Below are positions 12,501-24,500 of a stretch of DNA of 64,000 bases, piece by piece; positions within the stretch are counted from its first letter, which is position 1; each line of letters starts with the position of its first letter. Source of the stretch: Bostrychus sinensis (Eukaryota > Chordata > Actinopteri > Gobiiformes > Eleotridae); the NCBI GenBank assembly GCA_020698575.1, contig CM036251.1:3357288-3421287 (forward strand), read 5' to 3'. The notes beneath the pieces were generated by a model. That model worked only from the letters and a program-made list of their open reading frames with translations. It made no database searches and was not told where the DNA came from. The translations under genes were made by a program, and so were the position numbers.

Positions 12501-15500
12501 CAAACAAAAATGTGGTAAAAAAGCAGTGGTGCGTTTCTTTTTTCCTTGAGTGTACTTTGATGAGAGACTTGGATCCAGAAAACCACAAGATCTTAAAGTA
12601 GTTGGAAAGTTACAGCCAGAGTTCTCATTTCCTCTTCTATTTATTCACTGTGTGGTGTAGAGCATCTACTACAGTTTATTTTAGTTCTCTTCACACCTCA
12701 GTTTCGTGTAAATGTGAATCGCGAGTGGCAGGACTGTGGCGTTTTCCTCGGCAACGTTGTCGTGTAAACAGGCTCTCAATCTCAAAAGGAATGGCATACT
12801 TGAAAATATCCTGTAGGGCACTATGAAAATCTTTCCCATGTTGTTTAATCAGAGGACAGTCCCATAGAATACCGCAGTGGTTTGCTTGTTGATTTTCTAT
12901 AGTTTCTATAACAGACACTTATCTCCAGGTCTGGGCAGTATACAGCATCTTTACCATTGCAAGACCACGAACGTCTGCTTCTAGTTTGATAATGATTGGA
13001 TTAAAGAGTCTGGTTTTCCAAATGTACAAATCTGTTACCGAAATAAAATGAGAGCTGTCTAATTTTTAAAGATATTTTTGTAAAAAGATTGCAGAAATCT
13101 CCCTGTTCTTTGTCTCCTGCAGGCCCTGAGTAAAGCGCTGCTGGAGCTGAGAGCAGAGATGACCTCCACAGCAGAACAACAGGTGATTTCTGCAGCCGCT
13201 CAGAAAGAACAGAGTCTGAACGTGCAGCTGTTAGTGGACAAGCACACCAAGGACCTCAAGGTGAGAGGACGACGTTAATACTTATACAGGGGGTTCTGAT
13301 TACACTTTATCTCTCTGATTTAGTGTAATTTAGAGTCTTATTGGTCTTATTTAATCCCATTTCAGTCCCAGTTTTGTTATAGATGAGTCCTGTTTTAGTC
13401 TTGGTTTAGTTCTAAATTAGTCCCCGTTCAGTCCTAGATAAGTCCTGATTTAAGTCTGGTTTAGTCCTAGATTGGTCTTGTTTTAGACCTGGTTCAGTCC
13501 TACTTTAGTCCTGGTTTAGTTCTGGATTGTGCTGAGGTTTAATCCCATTTCAGTCCCAGTTTTGTTATAGATGAGTCCTGTTTTAGTCTAAATTAGTCCT
13601 TGTTCAGTCCTAGATAAGTCCTGATTTAAATCTGGTTTAGTCCTAGATTGGTCTTGTTTTAGACCTGGTTTAGTCCTACTTCAGTCCTGTGTTTCAGTTT
13701 TATGCAGCTAAACTCTGGAACAGTCTTCCTGTCGATGTTAGCCAGACCTCTACTCTGACAATGTTCAAGTCCAGACTTAAAACTGTTCTTTTTAGCTGTG
13801 CATATGCCAACTGAAAGTGTTTTATCTGCACGCTTCTCTTTTAATTTAATTTTAAATTGATTCTTAATTATACTTTTTAAATTTGATTTTATTTTTTTTA
13901 TTGTGTTTTGTACTTTTAAATTTGCCTTTTATTTCTTTCTGTAAAGCACTTTTAATTGCTCTGTGTATGAATTGTGCTGTACAAATAAACTTGCCTTGCC
14001 TTGCCTTGGTTTAGTTCTGGATTGTGCTGAGGTTTAATCCCATTTCAGTCCCAGTTTTGTTATAGATGAGTCCTGGTTTAGTCTGAATTACTCCTTGTTC
14101 AGTCCTAGATAAGTCCTGATTTAAATCTGGTTTAGTCCTAGATTGGTCTTGTTTTAGACCTGGCTTAGTCCTAGATTAGTCCTGATTATGTGCTGATAGA
14201 CTCAGATTTCTGTGTTGGTTTAGTCTTGGTTTTAGCCCCGGTTTAGTCTGGTTTAGTTTTAGATTAATCCTGTGTTAGACCTGGTTTAGTGCTGGTTTAG
14301 TCTTGGTTTAGTCCTAGTTTCTTTATTTAGTAAAGCTAATTTTTTAAGACGGCAAAGCCAAATATTTTCTAAGGTGGTACTCAGTATGACAAGTTTGAGA
14401 ATCACTGACCTAAGACATCTGAACCAAATTTTCCTCGCCCTCTGCTTAGGCCCAGGTGCAGGATCTGAGCGAGGAGCTGCAGCTGACGAAGGACAGCGTC
14501 AAAGCCTCGAGAGGACGAGAGAGCGGTCTGAAGGAGGAGGTCGAGAATCTAAACCAGGAGCTACAGAGGAACCAGAAAACTCAGAAACGTCTGGAGAAGG
14601 AGAGAGACGAGCGAGAACAGGAGGTCAAGGAGTTAAAACAACAGGTCAAGAGGCTCAGCAATGCTCTGCAGGTAAAACACGTCTCTGTTCTCTAAAGAAG
14701 CCCAACTCTACTAATAAAGTTTAAATATTGTGAACCTGTGTGCTTTTAAATGTATATGAATTATGTTTTTATTACCGTATTTTCCGCACTATAAGGCGCA
14801 TCGGATTATAAGGCGCACCTTCAATTAATGGCCTATTTTAAAACTGTTTTCATATATAGGGCGCACCGCATTATAAGGCGCATCCACTAGATGGCGCTGC
14901 GCTAAAAGGAATGTCAATAAAACAGTCAGATAAGTCATTCAGTCAAACTTTATTAATAGAATACAAACCAGCGTTCTTACAACTCCCTCGTTGAAAACTA
15001 GGGATGCACAGATATCACTTTTTTTCAAACCGATACGAGTACGAGTACTTCCATTTGAGTACGTACCGATACGAGTACTTATATAGGGGTAACTTTATAG
15101 TTTATACAGTCACACTGCTGTATCTCATTCATCCCATACCGTGTCGTCTTTTTGCCGTCTATCCCCGCTCTGCGATGCTAAGTTATTTTTACAACAGAGT
15201 GGTTTGAACACAAATAACCATGGCTAAAATTAGCTGAATATGGACATGTTATACCTCATTTTAAAGCTTAGATTCTCCTCTATTCAGTCGCTAAAATAAT
15301 TTTAAAGACAGATTGAGCATCTGCGCATCACCTGCGGAGACCAACATTGATCCATATATAAGGCCCATCGGATTATAAGGCGCACTGTCAGTTTTTAAGA
15401 AAATTAAAGGCTTTTAGGTGCGCCTTATAGTGCGGAAAATACGGTAAGTACATTTTTACGGTACAACTAAGCACTGACGACCATTCAGAGTAGCTTAAAA

Positions 15501-18500
15501 CCTGTTCCGACTGTAATAAAATGGAAAGTTTAGAAGCATGTGTCTTGGTCTTACTTTGTGTTCCTGTCTTAGAATCAGCCTGAAGCCGAAGGTAAAGGCC
15601 AAACCATCGAGAATCTGCAAAAAAAGATCAGGAAACTGGAGTCAGACCTGGACAAAAGAGAGACCAAAGCAGTCAGAGACGGGCCTGGAAAGGTCTGAAC
15701 TTCAATACAGTTACTAACATTGACTTTTACTGGTAATAAAATCTATATCTGACCTGACATTTGTTCTTGTGCCAGGCTAAAGAGGAGGTGGTTCGGTGGG
15801 AGGAGGGGAAGAAGTGGCAGATGAAGCTGGAGAAAGTGAAGATCGCATTAAAGGAGAAAGAACGAGAGAACGAGTCTCTGTCCAAACAGCTGAACACACT
15901 CAAGGATCTATACTCCAGGTCTCTCAAGTCTTCTTAACCTGTTTCCTTTGGGTTTTTTATGTCTTACTTATCCTAGGAAATACATTATGTAGAAAAAATC
16001 TGCTGTAAAAAGAGGATTAAAGGTTATGCTGATATTAAATGTACTCTGTGTCGAAACCAAGCCTGGATAAATAGAGAGGTTTGAGTCCGGAAAAGCCTGT
16101 TTAAAATCTCAAAATACCATACTCAACATACTTATTAATAGGCAACAAACAAGGCCGATATTAAGAGTTGTTTCTTTCCATCCAAACAGCTGTAGAGGTC
16201 TAGTGAACACATCTTTATGTCTGTAGCCAGGCCCTTAGATTTGTTTTTTCCAGAACAGCACGAAACAACCGTATACTTTATCTCTCGAGAAAAGAAAAAA
16301 AACTTAAAAAAGGCCAAAGCACAGTCAAATTGAACACGTAATGATCTGTATTGATGGCCTTGTCCTTTGTCTCAGGCTGGATCAGGAGAAGGCGTCCCTG
16401 CTGAAGAAGCTGAAGTCTCGGGGCGTCACCGTGGACCATGTGATCGGGGTCCGGTCTGAGGAGCTGGAGGCGGAGCTGCAGGAGCTGAGGCAGAAGAACA
16501 GAGACCTGGAGGCTCAGATCAACACCATCAAGTACGGTCAATACTGCTGTAGTCCATATTATCTCATATATTACAGGGATTCCCTTGAAAATTGTCAGTT
16601 CAACAGATTTTTATTATCATTTCTGTCTTCTAAAGGCCTATTAGGCTTAGGCTATAGGTTGTCAGAGTGGTAAGTGCACCTTTCCAGTGGCTACCTGACA
16701 GAAACATGGCTGTGCTGATGGCTAATTTGTACAAGGAGGAGCTCTTGACCCTTTCCCAGGTACTATCCCTAGTCACTGGTGCAGATACGTGGCTGACACC
16801 TGGGTTAAGATTAAAATCCAGGAAGTGGAGGTAATCACAGGCCGTATTAATGCTGTGGACCAAAACATGAAGTTCACTCTCACCCATGAGGTGCCCACAA
16901 GCTCTGAAGGAAGGAGGAAAGAAGAAGAACATGATGTCTACCAAGCCCTCAGAACCTGTGGATATCCCAGCTGGGCCTTCTCCAAATCCCAAAGAGATAA
17001 AAAAAAAGAAAAAACAGTACACAAAAGAACCAGAGTCATAAAGGAGCAACATGGTTATTCCCTATGTGTCTCAAAAGGATTTTTAGCCAACACAACATCT
17101 TTGGTCATTTCAAACCTGTTAATACTCTCAGACAAAAACTGGTTCATCTCAAAGGCTAAAATCCCAGTTACAAACAGAGCAATGTTGTGTGCTCAGTCCA
17201 CTGCAGGGAGAACTGCAATGAACAGTACGTTGGAGAAACCAAACAACCTTTGCTAAAGAGGTTATACCAACACCACAGGGCCAACTCCAGTGGACCAGAG
17301 TCTGCAGGACACCTCCACCTGAAGGACACAGACCACTGCTTTGAGGACAGCGAGGTCCAAATCTTAGCCAGAGAGAAAGGATGGTCTCAGATATAACCTT
17401 TCATCTGTTTACAGTCTCTTAAAGTCCCAAGCCAAAACATTTTTACTCAGGTCATTAACGTCAGAAGGAGCAGACCTTGCTAATGGTCCTCAGGAGGGTT
17501 AACGACTGTCCTACTCACACCAGCAGAAGACACATGACTGCTAACGTCCTGAAACTACTTTAGACCAATAGAATACACTTTCAGGTCAAAAACTCCTCCT
17601 TGCCAAGGAGCATATAACTCATCTCTCTCACCAGTTTAATTTCAGAAATGAGAAAGCCTCTTGGATGAAGGTGAAATGTCTTCAGCTTTAAAAATCAAGA
17701 CCCTTTTTTTTTCTTTATTAAACTAGTCGGGATGACTGAGAGTCTTCACAGACATCTGTCAACTAATCAAATCAAATAGAGCCATAAATTAAACTTAATT
17801 TTTGTAGCACTTTACAACAACCAGAAGGAAACCAAAGAGCTTTACAGCTAATTCCTCCTACACTACCTCAACTTCGAAAGCAAGATTTAAAATGCTTCCT
17901 TCAAAAATGAATTATGCAAATAGTTTTCTAACGATAACCTTTAAAATAACTGCAATCAGTGTCCATTTTATCAGCAGCAGTCTTCTACTTTTTCTTTCAT
18001 GCAGTTGTATTTTGTTTAAGCATATCTAGCCATTATGAGTGACATAGTGTTTAAAATAATCAGCCTTTTATTCATTTGGAGCCATGAGAAATTGCACTTC
18101 ATTTATTGTTTTTGGAGACAGTGATCAGGTTTTTTAAGGACACGCTGATAAGAAGAGAAAATCGAGTCGAGTGATCATGATTATTCTTCAGCTGTATCAG
18201 GAAACAGTGGATGCATCACTGAGTACAGTTGGATTTAATTGGGAATGAAGTAGAGACTAAAGACCTTAACTGAACTCAGTGCTGCTGAATGGAAAGTGTC
18301 AGTCAAATAAGTACAAGTTTATTAAAGGCCTACTTTGCTAACAAGACTTGCATTAGACTCTACTATAGTAGTTTTAATGTGCAGACAGCTGCTACGTGTT
18401 ACAGGCCTAAATAGTTAAAAACTTCATTGTGTTATGTAAAAAATATATTTACATCTTCTAGAGCTAACACTTAATAATCACTGCAAAGGATATTGTTTTC

Positions 18501-21500
18501 TTTATTATACGTACTTTACTAATGTGGAGGTGCACTGTAGTGACAGCAGTGAGAAGACGCGAGTGCACAGTACACGGGAAAACAAAACAGAATGTTACAG
18601 GAAGTAAGTCTTTTATCATATAATTTGGGTCCAAATTATGAAAACTCCAAAATGCCAAAAAAACAACAGTAGTATGAGCATCGGCTACAGCAAAACCCAC
18701 ATCAATTGACCTCTACATAATATGACTTGATATGTTTGTTTGCCAACCTGTAAATAGAGGAAAGGCATGAAACTCACTTCACTAGTTTAAAATTTGTGAC
18801 TCTAAATTAGCCAATGTGTGCCCATATTTAAGATAATCTATAAGTTTGATTTCAATGTGGCAAAAATAGCTTGGTGTAAGTCCTGTGTTTGTTTGTGTAA
18901 CCATCTTCACTTCTGCAAAGTTTTACTTTGGTTGCTTGTGACAGTGATTGATTTTACTCTTGTTTGTTTGTTTGCAGAGAGCAGCAGGCCTTACCTCGGG
19001 ACGAGGCGATGGAGACTCTGACTCAGAGGAACCAGTTTCTGGAGGAGAGAGTTCACAGTTTAGAGACTCAGCTCAGAGGCACACTGTCCAGACCCTCGGT
19101 AAGAGACAGGGCTGCACAGTGTCACATACGTTCACAACTGGGTTCTTCAGGAGGTGTGAGCGTGTTGCCATTGATATTTTGATTAAAAATGGAGCTCAAC
19201 AGTGACTCTCCCAATCATTTTCTCCATTAAATAAAAAAAACAACTGTATATTAAATGCTCGACAGAGGGTACTGAGCTATGAGCTAACTCTTGACCACAA
19301 CACATTTAATTTCAATCAAAAAATGACCTGAAACTTGGAAAAATGCAAAGTTACAAATGCATTTCGCCTTTTTTTTCAGGTTTCATAAAAAGATATTTTG
19401 AGCTCCATATGAATTTAGCACCACAAAGTAACAGCCTCCAACAGAAGATTTTTTGTTGTTTTGAGTTTTATGAAACCTGAAGGAGTCCAGCAGTATTTCA
19501 GAAATTTTAAGTTTTAAGTGGAAATGTCACTAAATATATGCGAACCAATTGATTCAATCCTATCAAACACTTTTTTGTATGAAGTTTATTATCTTTTCCT
19601 AACTTTCCTTAAACATTTTTCCTTTCTGTACCATCCTTTCTCTTTTTTCCCCTTCTTTAAAACAAACACATTCAAATGATACAAACCAGAAACATTCCTC
19701 TCCTCAAACTCTCCATCGAATCCGCTCGGACGCTTTCGACATTGCTGATGAACCGCCCCAAGAAAACGCTCAAGACGACCAGTGCGTTTGCCCTGAAACT
19801 GCTTCCAACGACCAGGAGGAGGCGCTAGAGATGCAAACGCAAGCTGAAAAGGAGCAGGAAAGCGCAAGTTTGGACGGCGAAGGTGAAGATGCTGCAAATG
19901 TGTGTGATACAAAGGAAGACGAACGGGAACGTGAGCAAAAAGACAATGACAATGAGGAAAAGGAGCAGGATTTACAGCCAGATAAAAGTGATCCTGAGGC
20001 GGGAGATGGTTCAGAAAAGGTTAAAAATGTCTCATGTGCAGAAACAGAAGAAGAAATTGGTGAAAATGAGAGTAAAACGGCTTTGAACGAGACAGTTACA
20101 CAAGAAGAAGATGGTAATGAAGTGACGGAGAGAGCAGAGGAACCAGACGAACAGTTCAAAGAAGAAGTGTCTGAAAAATCAAAAGACGAAATGGAGCAGG
20201 GTCCGGAAGAGTCACCAAAAGCAGATGTGGAGGAGACAGAGGAATGCGCCGAGAGAGAGGAGGAAAATGAGATGAGTTCTGGAGGATACAGCGGAGAGAA
20301 GAGGCGCCACCAGAGCAGACGAAGAGTTAGACATCTGAAGGTACAGATGTGGTAGAGACCGTAGAGGACAGAAAGTGGCTTCATAGTGCCTCGTGTTTAC
20401 TCCTCCCCAGTAACGCTGTTGTAGTTTTCTGTGTTGTACCTGTGTCAGATATAAGAAGGCATTGATTTTTAACCCTCTCATACCAGGGACACCTACCAAC
20501 AAACAAATGTTGAGTGTCCTTCGGAGCTGAGTCACATACTGTACCTTTTTGCCTATACTATTATTCTGTTTTTACTGTAAATTTTTTACATTTCATTCAT
20601 CCAAATCCACTTTATTGTACATTTTACAAACAAGACGGTTTCCAAAGTGCTGCACAGAAACAATAAATAACAATAGATTACTCTATTTAGCTCCCCATTT
20701 GAATAAAAAGCAACACAATAAAATAACAATAAATAGGTATAAGGACAATGAAGTAAATAAAAACAAAACACTATAAAAGAGACAGGACCACACAATTCAC
20801 GCTGAGTTTAAAGCCAGGGAACAAAAGTGGGTCTGAAGATGAGTCTTAAAACACTCAGAACACAAAGAAATGAATCATTACAGTCATTGAAAACAAGCTG
20901 TTAAAAACCTTTAAAAGTGCAGTCTCTGTGCTGTGAAAGGATTTATAGCCTGACTGAAAAATGTCCAAAATGTTGTTTGTATCTAAAAACACTCGCAGCT
21001 GAGCAAGAACAGTTTTCTCTCAAATTTTTGGCATGAAAGGAAGTTTTGAATTTGGTCTGTAATTAGAGAAAATAGAGCTATCAAGATTGGCTTTCTTATT
21101 AAAAAAAAGGCTCAACATTTAGAGCCAATCAGAATCCATGGCCTTTTGATCTGAGCAAGTTGAAGATATAACTCTAGATTAGATTTTATTGATTCACAAG
21201 GGAAATTGCTTAAACATCAGAGAAACAAAGTACTGCCCAAAGCCTGACCCGTCATAGTTAAACAGTTAAAATTGGTTGGAGAGGATTTGTTAAAGTGGAA
21301 ACAGGAATAGGAATTCTTAAAGTGAAGTTCTCTTTTAAAACAACCTTACCAAGATTTTTCTCTTACCATCCCACCTAATATTGCTTTAAAATCTGTTAGC
21401 TACACTGTAAAATATCAGAAAAATGCAAGGCAACAGGATCTCTCAAGATTTTTGAGTTTTGGGGCCAACTCAAAATCTCAAGTTTTCAACAAATAATACT

Positions 21501-24500
21501 TTTTTGTTCACCTAATTTAACGTTCATATGTCTAAAAACTACATTTTAAGTTTTACTCTATTTTACTTTATTTAGTTAACTCATCTTAAAGCCAACTTAC
21601 TTTCCATTGTTCTGAAAAAGTATTATTAATAAAAACTAAATATTCTAAATTTAACAAAAGAATAATACTTTTTCTGAACAATGGATAGTGAGTTGGCTGT
21701 TAAAAAATGAGTGTAAAACTTAAAATTGAACGTCAAATTACGTGAACATTTTGAGATTTTGAGTTGGCCCTGTAAATTTTGAGGGATCCTGTTGCTAGTT
21801 TATGAGTTTTTACTGCATTTTTTCTCTATAAAAACTTACACCATGTTTTACTTTTCTTCTCTTTTTTGATGAACGCTGCCTTATTGTCTTCTGGAAATGG
21901 AACATATGCATCAAAAATGTTATGCAATCTTCATGACCTCGCGTTCCTCTCTTGTTTTGCAGACTTCGGGCCGTGGCACCGGCACCCCATCCTACAGGGA
22001 TCAGGACGTCCACAAAGAAAACCTCAAACTGGCCTCGGAAAACCTGGAGCTGAGGTTCCAGCTGGAGCAGAGCAACAAGGACCTGCCCAGACTCAAAGTA
22101 CGGACCACAAAATCTCCCCGGTTTAATAATCCTGGGTTTGTCACCGTGGCCGCTTCAAAGTAAACGTCAAGGAGGGCTGTGGCTGACTCTGTGGTTTTTC
22201 AAAATAAGAGCTGTCCATGATGAATGTGGTGTTAGAAGTGTTTAAAGAGGAGTATGATGTAATAAAAGAGTTGTAAGGCTGTCTTTAGATCAGAGGAGCC
22301 ACAAAATATTAAGGAAAGATGTGAGAAAATAGCCGTGTTACATTGTCCACTTCTGTTATGGACATGGGCAACAACTAAACTGGATTTTTTTTTTAATGAG
22401 TGAAGAAAATATCAATTTATATAAATATCCAGCTAAGTGTAGTCAGGATCTTAAAGTTACACTGTGTAAGATTCCCGGTCTTGCGCCTCTAGAGGCCACA
22501 GGTGCCACTGCATCGTCGCAAAACGTAAACACTAGGGCCCCTCCTCCTTCTGAAACTGTGCGAGCGTGCGTCTATTTCCATCATTGTTTCAACTTTAGTT
22601 GACCTGCTGCTACCTTTGGAAGTTTGGACTGGATCTTCTATAGAGTTAGCGCTAGCGTTAGCTTATCAACAAATATCGCGCAATGGTCGCAGTAAAAACA
22701 ACTAATAACTGTATGAAAAAGCACGTTCTAAAGAAAAAATAAAGAGGCTAATTTACCTGCCCAACAATAAAGAAGCAAAAACGTGATCCGATTTGCAGCC
22801 TTCTCTGTCTCTCATCTGACGCCAGCGAGCAAAAGTCTGTCCGATGTTGACTCTTGTCTGCGATCTGGTGCGGTCCCTTTCACATTTTCTTTTTCTTGCC
22901 TCGTCCGACATTGTCTTCATCTTCTTGTGTCCTTCGGCCCTGACAAACTGGCGAAAATAACAACGCTAAAAGTAGCTTCATGGTTATACTGCGCCTCAAG
23001 TCGTTCCCTGTCACGTGACTCTTCCTCAACAGCGGAGCGCTCCCGGCCAAGTTGCGAGGGTGGTTTCTCAGTACAGAAGCCCCGCTCGGAGCAACAGATC
23101 GCGCCTCAGGCCTTATAATCGCTCAAAAAATCACAAAAACAAGTCAGTATGCCCCACATATTTAGGAGAAAAGTTACACAGTGTAACTTTACGTTTCTGT
23201 TCGTCTTCTGTGTCGTACGTTGGTCTGTTTTCCCAGAGCTTGCGGATATAGATGAACGGAGCAGTACATGTGTTCGCCATTGGGGGGCGCTAGTGAACAC
23301 AGCTCAACAGTCACAGCAGAGGAAACGGCAGAACTTTTTAAGGAGTGACTAGAGCTAAAAACTGAACAGACTAATATTTTGCCTCATTTTCTTGGCTCTT
23401 TTTAAATAAATGTGGTGTAAAAATCTCCGTCAGCGCCGCCATGTTTGTTGCTGCTCTTTATCTTCCGTCTTGGTAACATCTGACTGTAGCCGATCGCCCC
23501 CTACTGGTGATTTAACATAACACAGATGTGGACACAGAAAACGGTTTTAAGTATAAACGCTGTGACGATAACAATGCTTAGAACAGACGGATCTGTTTAT
23601 GTACGATATGGGAGAATAAATTAACCTTTAGTCCTTAAAATATGAGTATTTTGTGGATTTATATGGGATATTTAAAGATGTGCAGTAGATAGCTGTCAGT
23701 ACGTCCCAGTTTGGAGAAGCAGACAGGAGCAGCACCACAGAAATTAAAACCATGGCACTAGTGAAAGATGGTTCATAGACGATACTTCTACAATATCTAC
23801 TACTACTACTACTGCTACCTCTGCTTCTCCAAAATGGGAGTGTGTTCAGACAGTGTCCTGTAAAGGCTAAATACTATATTAGACAAAAAACATGATTTCT
23901 CTTATTGTATGCTATACGGCAGGCCTTCTATCACGTTCTATTGTGCACTATAAAAGCTTGAATATTTTTATTTTTGGTGTTAATGTGTTCCTGTGTTGTC
24001 CCAGGACCAGGTTGCGGACCTGAAGGAGATGTGCAACGCTCTGAAAAGAGACAAAGCAGAGGTGGAGAAGAAACTGGCCCACGTTCGAGGAGTGAGTTTG
24101 GTTTTGCAAGAACATTTTTAGCAGCATAGTTTCTTAATTCATCTATAAACATCTACAAAGATAAATACTACTGTAACTACTACCGTATTTTCCGCACTAT
24201 AAGGCGCACCTAAAAGCCTTTAATTTTCTCAAAAACCGACAGTGCGCCTTATAATCCGATGCACCTTATATATGGACCAATGTTGGTTAATTATGGCTAC
24301 CGTATTCAGGGGGCGTCGCCGAAGTGACAGGTTTTAAAAGCAAAGCTGGCTCTACATTCTGCTCAACCAGACTTATCCCAAATCATATGTGAGTCCTAAA
24401 ACTTAAGCAGTTGTCCTTTTGTTGTCCTAGTTGTCCCGAAAATGATATAAGCGTGGAGTCTGAAGCAGTTGTTGTCTGATAAAACATAAGAAGTACCGTT

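Noticed and set aside
15004..15207. A 67-codon Tyr-rich frame, also found at 24668-24871
   Set aside because: It is the inner part of a composite MITE; identity between copies reflects transposition, not coding constraint.
17187..17396. GIY-YIG nuclease as a host gene
   Set aside because: It lacks gene structure and lies beside a decayed reverse transcriptase fragment, so it is part of a Penelope-like element.
19770..20384. 204-codon Ser-rich minus-strand frame
   Set aside because: It is the antisense shadow of the acidic + strand candidate exon; only the + frame has matching splice sites and phase.
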